DNA of 5,759 nt from Leptolyngbyaceae cyanobacterium SM1_3_5. Lineage in GTDB: Bacteria > Cyanobacteriota > Cyanobacteriia > Elainellales > Elainellaceae. The position numbers were made by a program, and so were the translations under genes. The stretch spans positions 1 through 5,759 of the forward strand of contig JAAUTJ010000358.1 in NCBI GenBank assembly GCA_012031475.1, written 5' to 3'. This document shows positions 1 through 4,854 of this stretch, one piece after another. The notes beneath the pieces were generated by a model. It had not been told where the DNA came from and ran no database searches. It saw only the letters and a program-made list of their open reading frames with translations. Every line of letters starts with the position of its first letter. Position 1 is the first letter of the stretch.

Positions 1-131
1 AAAAGCTGGTGTGCCAGCCCCAACACGGTTGCCGACTTGCCGCTGTATGCTTCGGTGGAGCCAATCAAAGATATTTGCCGATGCCACGTCCCCTCTCCTA
101 ACCTGCCGATCCTGGGCTTATCCTCATCCAT
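1..131 (-). CDS. N-terminus of a P-loop (DRTGG/phosphotransacetylase-like) protein, partial
   Basis: This gene runs off the left edge; only about 43 codons are visible. What is seen: an open minus-strand frame containing LIGSTEAYSGKSATVLGLA, a hydrophobic strand followed by a phosphate-binding loop ending in SGKS. From memory this is how cyanobacterial BioD-like (AAA_26) plus DRTGG-domain 'phosphotransacetylase family' proteins begin. No molecular function is firmly known for them, and I infer only nucleotide binding. The first in-frame ATG is at 131, but it gives an atypical leader before LIGS, and that leader includes the purine-rich GGAGAGGGG, which looks like a ribosome binding site. A GTG at 87 just after that site would give MASANI and then LIGS, but only if one T of the run at 67-69 (AAA on the plus strand) is removed. 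Start uncertain. The family call rests on a short stretch. Confidence 0.5.
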   Translation of the reverse strand, partial: MDEDKPRIGRLGEGTWHRQISLIGSTEAYSGKSATVLGLAHQL

Positions 132-157
132 TGTAAGGGTAGTGGGAGGGGTGACGG

Positions 158-175
158 GACGCGAGATCTCGCGTC
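158..175. repeat. 18-bp perfect palindrome GACGCGAGATCTCGCGTC
   Basis: Both halves are exact reverse complements with no spacer. It lies 45 nt beyond the stop of the membrane-protein gene and 27 nt before the ATG at 131 of the next minus-strand gene. As RNA it could form a 7-bp stem with a 4-nt loop. No T-run follows it on the minus strand, so it is not a standard rho-independent terminator. It resembles, from memory, the dispersed GACGCGA...TCGCGTC palindromes scattered through cyanobacterial intergenic regions. An operator is the alternative. Confidence 0.7.
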
Positions 176-219
176 TGTACGGGTTAGCAGGTGGAAAAGG
201 AGCAAATTGGGCAAAGGCT

Positions 220-1881
220 TTAGGAGCAGTGATATTGCTGATAGCGGTAGCCGTTGATGGGTTCTGATGGTTTGTCATCCAGACGCAGCCGCTGCGGGTC
301 GGGCGGGGTGGGCGTGTGAAAGTTAATCAGCCACAAGTCAAACGGGCGAGGCAGTTGCGCGATCGCCTCCACCAGCGTTTGCCCTTCCGACCCGTCTGCA
401 TGAGCAAACAAAAACTGAACCTGTGAGTGCATTTCTTCGGGCAACTGCCAGCCTACGCCCATGATTTCCCCGACCTGAATTGAGGTGTTGTGGGTGGTGG
501 CAACGAGAATTGGCAGATTCGATCGCGCCATCAGGGGAATCAGCAGATCCGGTCGGTAATATTTGCGGTAGCCTAAATTACTCACGACTGTCAAGGCGCT
601 CAGCAGGCCGACGATCGCGACGAGCAAAACGGCTGGCCTCGGCTGAAATCGCCGGAAGCGGATTTTTTCGGGAAATTGCCACCAGACGGCTAAGCTTGCG
701 CCGAGGAGGACAATTACAGCCGGAAAGTAGACGAAATTGTAGCGAGCGCCCCGTGTTAGATCGGAGCCTGCGTACGTGATCAGGAAAAACAGGGCGATCG
801 CCCCAGCCAAAAAGCCCACCAACAACCGCACCGCCGCTTGATTGGGATGCTGCTGAAGACCGCGCTTGAGGAGCGGAACCGCCCAGACGAAATAGGCAAT
901 CATCAACGCGCCGGAAATCAGCACAACGGGCAGCGCAGATGATTCGACGGGCAGCAGGGCAAACATGGCGATCCAGGTTGCGATCGATTGAAAAATTGGA
1001 TTGAGCAAGGCCAAGATGCCCAAATTGCCGTCGTCTTGAATCCACTGCGTCAGATTGCTGTCGGGAATCCGCAGCCAGATTGGAAGCCAAGCGAGGCATA
1101 CTGTGGCTGTGCCGATCGCCACAAAATAAATCCGCTGCCAGTGTGGTTGCAGCAAGATCTGGCGGCCTTTTCTGGCCTGCACCATCAGCAGTTGCAGCAG
1201 GACGAAAGCACTGGCGGCGATCGTAATCAAAAACAAATAGTGCGTCGCGATTGCCAGCGCATTCACAACAATCCACAAAATCGCCTGCCAGTAGGCGATC
1301 GGACGCTGCTGCTCGATCCGCTGCACGGCGATAACGAGAAAAGCAAGTGCGGCAATTACCCACAAAATCGAAAGCGTGTAGTGGCGAGCTTCCTGAGCGA
1401 GAAACAGCGCGTAGGGCGAGAGCGTCATCATCCCTGCGGAAAGCTGAGCGACCAGTTTCGATCGAAAGGCCAGCCAGCTTAAACCGTAGATGGCGGGAAT
1501 TGAAGCAACACCCAGCAGCGCGGGCAGCGATCGCGCCAGCCAAATTGAGGCGATCGCGCCATCCGGCAAAAACCAGCGCATCCACTCGTGCGCCAGCATG
1601 AAATACAGCGGCGGATGCACATTATCAACCAGGAGTCCTTGGGCGATTGCGCCAATGCCCGCTTGGGCGTTGAAGTGTAGTGGCAGCAGCAGCGTTTCGA
1701 GCGAGATGATCTGGTCGATCGGCACAATGCTGTAGCTTTGGCCGAGGCTAAATACCAAGGTCGAGAATTCGTCCGTCCAGGGTGGTTTGGCGCTGAGGCG
1801 GGCAAAGCGAAATCCTGCCCCCAGCAGCATCCAACCGATCAGCAGCAGGACGTGAAACCACCGACGCCATCCATCCTTCAA
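220..1881 (-). CDS. Glycosyltransferase family 39-like (GT-C fold) integral membrane protein
   Basis: This encodes a 553-residue, strongly hydrophobic protein with many membrane segments, beginning with one at about residues 9-28. Just after it comes PPWTDEFS, with the acidic pair D37-E38 in the first outer loop; this is the catalytic-site signature of GT-C enzymes such as ArnT/PMT relatives. Near residues 87-93 is NVHPPLYF, another typical motif of this superfamily. Such enzymes transfer sugars from polyprenyl-phosphate donors at the outer face of the cytoplasmic membrane; the acceptor here is unknown. The C-terminal part (from about residue 450) is more polar and probably extracytoplasmic. 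Start: the frame has no ATG or GTG before residue 18, and an in-frame TGA lies 30 nt upstream of codon 1, so TTG at 1881 is chosen. AGAGG stands 10 nt before it. The frame is intact, unlike its two upstream neighbours, and the gene may be transcribed with them from the right. Confidence 0.85.
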   Translation of the reverse strand: MKDGWRRWFHVLLLIGWMLLGAGFRFARLSAKPPWTDEFSTLVFSLGQSYSIVPIDQIISLETLLLPLHFNAQAGIGAIAQGLLVDNVHPPLYFMLAHEWMRWFLPDGAIASIWLARSLPALLGVASIPAIYGLSWLAFRSKLVAQLSAGMMTLSPYALFLAQEARHYTLSILWVIAALAFLVIAVQRIEQQRPIAYWQAILWIVVNALAIATHYLFLITIAASAFVLLQLLMVQARKGRQILLQPHWQRIYFVAIGTATVCLAWLPIWLRIPDSNLTQWIQDDGNLGILALLNPIFQSIATWIAMFALLPVESSALPVVLISGALMIAYFVWAVPLLKRGLQQHPNQAAVRLLVGFLAGAIALFFLITYAGSDLTRGARYNFVYFPAVIVLLGASLAVWWQFPEKIRFRRFQPRPAVLLVAIVGLLSALTVVSNLGYRKYYRPDLLIPLMARSNLPILVATTHNTSIQVGEIMGVGWQLPEEMHSQVQFLFAHADGSEGQTLVEAIAQLPRPFDLWLINFHTPTPPDPQRLRLDDKPSEPINGYRYQQYHCS

Positions 1882-1964
1882 GGCCGATGAACCTCTATCC
1901 GGAACTCACAGTCCTCTCCAGGATAGTCGAGCGGCAGGTGGGATTCCCAGGTTGAGCGTGACAG

Positions 1965-2237
1965 TTAGGAGGCGATCGCCACTGCCCGCTGCCGAATCGC
2001 TTCCAGGTTGACGACCATGCTGCTGCTGAGTCGGCGTTCGATCAGGGCGATCGGCATGGTGCGCGGCGGCAAAACGGTGACGGTGTAGATGAGCTGGGTG
2101 GCCTCAGCGGGAACTTCTTCAAGCTGCCAACTGCCGCCGAACAACTTAAAATCGCCCTCGACCATTTGAAAATCGAGGCGATGGGGAAAATGCTCGATCA
2201 TGTCCAGCACAACGCGAGCGCAAAATTTGAAGTTCAA
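1965..2237 (-). CDS. SRPBCC protein, C-terminal fragment as it reads
   Basis: This is the 90-residue remainder of the gene, in the frame offset by one base. Its only possible start near the junction is TTG 2237, which overlaps the stop of the upstream half (TTGA). It carries the VEGDF strand, the GSWQLE strand and the final helix. It could be made by reinitiation if the break is real, but it is better read as the second half of one gene. Confidence 0.65.
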   Translation of the reverse strand: MNFKFCARVVLDMIEHFPHRLDFQMVEGDFKLFGGSWQLEEVPAEATQLIYTVTVLPPRTMPIALIERRLSSSMVVNLEAIRQRAVAIAS

Positions 2238-2500
2238 AAGTTTTGAGCGCCGATCTGCTCGATGCGAATTCCGGCTGCGGAATGCGAGATGCGGCGGCTT
2301 TTTGCCAGGTTGGGAATGAAGTCGGCCAGATGATCGTAGTCGGTGATGATTTGCCAGACGCGATCGATCGACTGCTCGATCAAAATGCTGGCCGAAATTT
2401 TCCGCGTCCGACCTTCGAGCGGTTCAGCTTTTACCGTTACTAATTGAGTGTCGGCTTCTGTCACAGCGATCGATCCGTTCACGTCATTATGGCTATTCAT
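2234..2500 (-). CDS. SRPBCC protein, N-terminal fragment as it reads
   Basis: This is the 88-residue frame from ATG 2500 to TGA 2234. It holds the first strand and the helix with the conserved VW..ITDYDHL pattern, and ends in QIGAQNF just where the family normally continues into the next strand. Alone it is only half of the fold and would be unlikely to be stable. Confidence 0.7.
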   Translation of the reverse strand: MNSHNDVNGSIAVTEADTQLVTVKAEPLEGRTRKISASILIEQSIDRVWQIITDYDHLADFIPNLAKSRRISHSAAGIRIEQIGAQNF

Positions 2501-2516
2501 ACTCAGTATGCCCGAT

Positions 2517-3329
2517 TCAGGCTTCTCCTTTACGAGTGATTTTTTTCGGCAGCGTCAGCGTCAAGCAGGTGCGCCACAATCCATCGGACTGCGGTTCGCT
2601 TGTTGCCTCGATCGCGCCGTTCAGATGCGACACCAAGCTTTTCACCAAGGCTAAACCCAACCCTGTACCGGGGATCGCCTGCTGCGTGATGCCGCTGCCG
2701 CGCCGAAACTTGTCGAAAATAAACGGCAGTTCTTCGGGGGCGATCGCCGTTCCCAAATTCGCGAGTTGCAGTGTGACAGCATCGTCAGACTGGCGCACCT
2801 GCAAATCGATCGTGCTATTTGGCGCGGCGTATTTTCCGGCATTGGTCAGCAGTTCGAGCAAAATTCGATCGAGTCCGTCGAAGTTGGTGTAGAGCGTTAG
2901 GGGATCGTCGGGCAGGTCGATCGCCAGCGTCAAATTTTTGTGTGACCAGTCGGTTTCAAAAGCAATGGTGCGATCGCCAATGAGTACTTTCAGGTCAACT
3001 TTGCGAATTTGCAGCGGCGTTTGCCTGGAATCGAGCTTTTGCAGAGCCAGCAGATCGTTGATCAAGTTGGTTTCTTGCGTACACTGCTGCTCCAAAATGT
3101 CGAGATAGCGCTGCTGGCGATCGAACGACAATCCGGGCTGTCTGAGCATCCGAATCGCCAAGGTCATGCTGGTCAGCGGTGTGCGTAGCTCGTGGCTCAT
3201 CGTGCTTAAGAATTCATCTTTAAGCTGGTTCATGTGGCGAAGCTGATCGACCTGCTGGCGCGTTTTCTCGTAGAGCTTGGCCTGCACTTCCAGGCTGCGC
3301 TGAAGCTGAGCGGTGCGATCGTCCACCAA
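2517..3329 (-). CDS. Histidine kinase, C-terminal catalytic fragment (HisKA + HATPase_c)
   Basis: This frame holds the whole transmitter module: a coiled linker (DDRTAQLQRSLEVQAKLYEK), the H box with His at 3194-3192, and the ATPase domain with N, F and G2 boxes, ending at TGA 2517. The homologous reading begins upstream at CTG 3392. TTG 3329 is only the first possible start and lies inside the linker. The usual Asp of the G1 box is replaced by Asn (ANLGTAI); from memory an N-x-G form also occurs in other cyanobacterial kinases of this type, so loss of activity should not be assumed. Confidence 0.8.
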   Translation of the reverse strand: MVDDRTAQLQRSLEVQAKLYEKTRQQVDQLRHMNQLKDEFLSTMSHELRTPLTSMTLAIRMLRQPGLSFDRQQRYLDILEQQCTQETNLINDLLALQKLDSRQTPLQIRKVDLKVLIGDRTIAFETDWSHKNLTLAIDLPDDPLTLYTNFDGLDRILLELLTNAGKYAAPNSTIDLQVRQSDDAVTLQLANLGTAIAPEELPFIFDKFRRGSGITQQAIPGTGLGLALVKSLVSHLNGAIEATSEPQSDGLWRTCLTLTLPKKITRKGEA

Positions 3330-3372
3330 GGCGTGAATCTGCTGAAAGGCGCGAGTTTGAATGATTGCGGTA

Positions 3373-4044
3373 CTAAGCTGGGTGGCGATCAGTTTTGACC
3401 CAGGCGATCGCCTCCGATGACCACGCGATCGCCTGTCGATGCTGGAGTGCCAAAAATCCCAAGACGGTTTTTTGATGCGTCAACGGCATCAGCAGCAAAG
3501 CCGGAAACTCTGAGAGATTCAGCGGCGATTTGATCGCTGCGTCGCCCGTAATCAAAAGGGGATCGGGCTGCTCCAGAAATGCCTGCTGACAAAGTTTACA
3601 GTCGGCTAGCTGAAAGGCAGCGGGGAGCGATCGCTCTAGCTTGGTGTAGGCCAGCGTCACAGTGGCGATCGGCAGGTGATCGGCGCGGCGGTTCATGCGC
3701 GGCTGACCATATTTCAAATGACTGTATTTCAAATGACTGTATTTCAACAGCAAAATTGCGCCCTGATCGATCGCTAGAGCGGAAGTCGTCGCTTCGATCG
3801 CCAGGGCAAAAATTTGGTCAATTTGGCTGGTGGTGCGAATGGCTTCGCTGAGTTGCTGCGTCCAGGTTTGGTAGCTGGTTTGCTGCTGAAGCTGTCTCTG
3901 TAGCTGAATTTGAGCGATCGCCAGTCCCACAATTGGGTCAAAGTGCGGCCACTGTTCGATCGCGCCGTGCCAGTCGGTCGGCGTGGTGCGACCCAGAATC
4001 ACCGTACCGAAGGTGCGATCGTCAAGCTGAACGCGCAGCACCAA
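3373..4044 (-). CDS. Histidine kinase, middle fragment (end of GAF 1, linker, GAF 2)
   Basis: The true coding part of this frame begins at 4068 (GNLPLRSLLVLRVQL) and is genuine until about 3394, where VK should continue into LIATQLSTAIIQ in another frame; the last residues before TAG 3373 are artefactual. It contains the closing strands of GAF 1, a helical linker (QIQLQRQLQQQ) and GAF 2, including the KYSHL tandem repeat. No natural start lies at the fragment's left end; TTG 4044 is only the first alternative start codon. Confidence 0.65.
   Translation of the reverse strand: MVLRVQLDDRTFGTVILGRTTPTDWHGAIEQWPHFDPIVGLAIAQIQLQRQLQQQTSYQTWTQQLSEAIRTTSQIDQIFALAIEATTSALAIDQGAILLLKYSHLKYSHLKYGQPRMNRRADHLPIATVTLAYTKLERSLPAAFQLADCKLCQQAFLEQPDPLLITGDAAIKSPLNLSEFPALLLMPLTHQKTVLGFLALQHRQAIAWSSEAIAWVKTDRHPA
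3711..3747. repeat. 15-bp tandem repeat, about 2.5 copies, inside GAF 2
   Basis: The unit ATTTCAAATGACTGT occurs exactly at 3711-3725 and 3726-3740, and its first seven bases recur at 3741-3747. On the coding strand it encodes KYSHL-KYSHL-KYG in frame. Its length is a multiple of three, so copy-number change would not disturb the kinase reading frame. Confidence 0.9.
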
Positions 4045-4403
4045 AAGCGATCGCAGCGGCAGATTTCCCAGTCCGACGCTTCGGGCAAATCCACCTGCAC
4101 GATCGCCCGTCGATCGCGCTCAGACAGGGCAGGATGCGCCAGCAGGCGAGCAAAATCGGCCTGCGTCGGATAGCCGCTCCAGCGATCGATCGCCCAAATC
4201 GCACAGCAGTCGGCTTGGCAGGCGGTTCCCAGCGCGGTGGCGATCGCCTGCAAGGTGCGATCGATCGATTGGCAATTGGAGCGGGCAGACTGAAGTTCCA
4301 GCATGGCGGCGGGCAAAAAGTTGGGCGTCGAGTTGCGACCCTCATGAGACGATCGCAACTCCAACGCTCGAATTTGATCCACTCCTGATGGCGGCAGGTT
4401 CAT
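3999..4403 (-). CDS. Histidine kinase, N-terminal fragment (GAF 1)
   Basis: This fragment starts at ATG 4403 (MNLPPSGVDQ) and is true to the protein until about W112 (codon 4070-4068), covering most of GAF 1, with the strand ACQADCCAIWAID. The residues after that, EICRCDRFWC to the stop at 3999, are out-of-frame read-through. A TTG further upstream at 4475 keeps the frame open, but the ATG is preferred. Confidence 0.65.
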   Translation of the reverse strand: MNLPPSGVDQIRALELRSSHEGRNSTPNFLPAAMLELQSARSNCQSIDRTLQAIATALGTACQADCCAIWAIDRWSGYPTQADFARLLAHPALSERDRRAIVQVDLPEASDWEICRCDRFWCCAFSLTIAPSVR

Positions 4404-4590
4404 GGCAAGCACCCTGAAAACAGTGAAGGTGGCAGCAAGCCGACCGTTCAAAACCGATTCGATCTCGCCCAGCAACCGAGCGATTGGCTTCCAGGTTACT
4501 CAGCAGCGATCGAGAACAGTAACCGTGATCTCCCGATCGATCGTGCCTGCTTGATTCCGCTTTGCGCCTGCCTGACCGAGTGACTACGGA

Positions 4591-4608
4591 AGGGGGTGTC
4601 GGGTGTCG
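4591..4608. repeat. Inverted copy of the heptamer repeat (left arm of 18-bp inverted repeat)
   Basis: AGGGGGTGTCGGGTGTCG here is the exact reverse complement of 4818-4835. It contains the heptamers GTGTCGG (4596-4602) and GTGTCGA (4603-4609). The arms are 209 nt apart. This fits two patches of a dispersed heptamer repeat in opposite orientation. Confidence 0.85.
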
Positions 4609-4736
4609 AGCCGATCGAGCGAGAACGGTGAGAGCGGCTAGCGTTGCAGATTCATCGCAGTAGCGGGTTGCGCCGCTGCTGTCTACTGTTAGAAATTCGG
4701 TGCGCTTTGGCGGTTGTGCTGTAATATCCTGATTGC

Positions 4737-4765
4737 TTGCAGCGATCGAGCCGCACTAGTACACT
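4737..4765 (+). promoter_or_regulatory. Candidate sigma-70-type promoter for herA
   Basis: TTGCAG (4737-4742) and TACACT (4760-4765) are 17 nt apart, the normal spacing for -35 and -10 boxes, and are followed by an AT-richer stretch. Transcription would begin near 4772 and give a leader of about 80 nt made mostly of the heptamer repeat. The match to the consensus is weak; a TAATAT at 4722-4727 is a competing -10. Tentative. Confidence 0.25.
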
Positions 4766-4802
4766 TTTATTAACGCGATCGCCGTCCTGTCTTTTCGCTC
4801 AG

Positions 4803-4842
4803 CCGACACCCGATCCCCGACACCCGACACCCCCTCCGACAC
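4803..4842 (+). repeat. Short tandem heptamer repeat (CCGACAC) array before herA
   Basis: Heptamers CCGACAC lie at 4803-4809, 4817-4823, 4824-4830 and 4836-4842, with a variant CCGATCC at 4810-4816 and a five-base interruption (CCCCT) at 4831-4835. The array ends 12 nt before the herA ATG. It fits the short tandemly repeated repetitive heptamers (STRR) known from filamentous cyanobacteria, though with a different unit from the best-known ones. Right arm of the inverted repeat with 4591-4608. Confidence 0.85.
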
Positions 4843-4854
4843 CCCTCCTCCGCC

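Larger units (their letters stand above)
1965..2500 (-). pseudogene. SRPBCC (cyclase/dehydrase, polyketide-cyclase-like) protein, frameshifted
   Basis: Read across one frame change this is a single protein of about 178 residues, the usual size for cyanobacterial SRPBCC/START-like proteins, which bind hydrophobic ligands in a helix-grip fold. The N-terminal part has the typical strand-helix entry: SASILIEQSIDRVWQIITDYDH, then LADFIPNL. The C-terminal part, from FKFCARVVLDM through FQMVEGDF and GSWQLE, supplies the remaining strands and the long last helix (residues 155-175). The two halves lie in different frames. Frame one stops at TGA 2236-2234, and the rest continues from TTG 2237-2235. Adding one T to the TTTT run at 2239-2236 (coding strand) gives GAQNFLNFKF and a continuous protein. 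It lies 16 nt after the histidine kinase stop on the same strand, so cotranscription is likely. No strong Shine-Dalgarno precedes ATG 2500. The ligand is unknown. Either a sequencing indel or a real mutation. Confidence 0.8.
2517..4403 (-). pseudogene. GAF-GAF sensor histidine kinase, interrupted by two frameshifts
   Basis: Joined over two one-base frame changes this is a soluble kinase of about 628 residues. Domains in order: short N-terminal segment; GAF domain 1 (about 35-165); helical linker; GAF domain 2 (about 185-335); helical linker rich in Gln and Leu; HisKA with phosphoacceptor His about 404 in SHELRTPL; HATPase_c with N box ELLTNAGKY (Asn about 521), F box FDKFRR and G2 box GTGLGLAL (about 579-585). 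No membrane segment, PAS or receiver domain is seen, so it is a cytoplasmic sensor whose response regulator lies elsewhere. The ligand is unknown; I see no clear bilin-attachment motif. The first ATG with a plausible context is at 4403, with CAGGG about 9 nt before it. Frame changes: GGG at 4068-4066 needs one more G, and AAAA at 3396-3393 needs one less A. Both corrections give continuous family-like sequence. The gene is divergent from herA and leads the SRPBCC gene. Confidence 0.85.
4404..4854. other. Divergent intergenic region between histidine kinase and herA
   Basis: These 451 bases hold no convincing gene. They should contain the promoters of both divergent genes. They also hold several GATCGATC/GCGATCG cores and two patches of heptamer repeat in opposite orientation, listed separately. 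A plus-strand reading frame through 4737-4928 is a composition artefact of the repeats and crosses into herA out of frame. No tRNA or recognisable small RNA was seen. Confidence 0.6.

Noticed and set aside
37..267. Plus-strand open frame at the left edge
   Set aside because: It overlaps the start of the minus-strand P-loop gene, the palindrome and the end of the membrane-protein gene; the product has no recognisable motif.
988..1482. Plus-strand frame antisense to the membrane-protein gene
   Set aside because: Composition is that of an antisense shadow, with no family motifs and no promoter or ribosome binding site supporting it.
578..1585. Long minus-strand frame inside the membrane-protein gene
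   Set aside because: It is an Arg/Ala/Ser-rich shadow of the GT39-like gene in another frame, without membrane segments or motifs; the main frame has the DE and HPP signatures.
2234..4070. Programmed ribosomal frameshifting
   Set aside because: None of the three sites has a classical slippery heptamer (X XXY YYZ) in the zero frame, both directions of shift are needed, and three sites in two adjacent genes is implausible.
3910..4388. Plus-strand frames antisense to the histidine kinase N-terminus
   Set aside because: They are Arg-rich shadows created by repeated GCGATCG sites on the reverse strand of GAF 1.
4591..4835. Miniature transposon with terminal inverted repeats
   Set aside because: The 18-bp arms are made of internal heptamers, no target-site duplication is visible outside them, and the interior is not otherwise symmetric.
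4803..4842. CRISPR-like repeats
   Set aside because: Units are only 7 bp and contiguous, with no spacers and no cas genes nearby.
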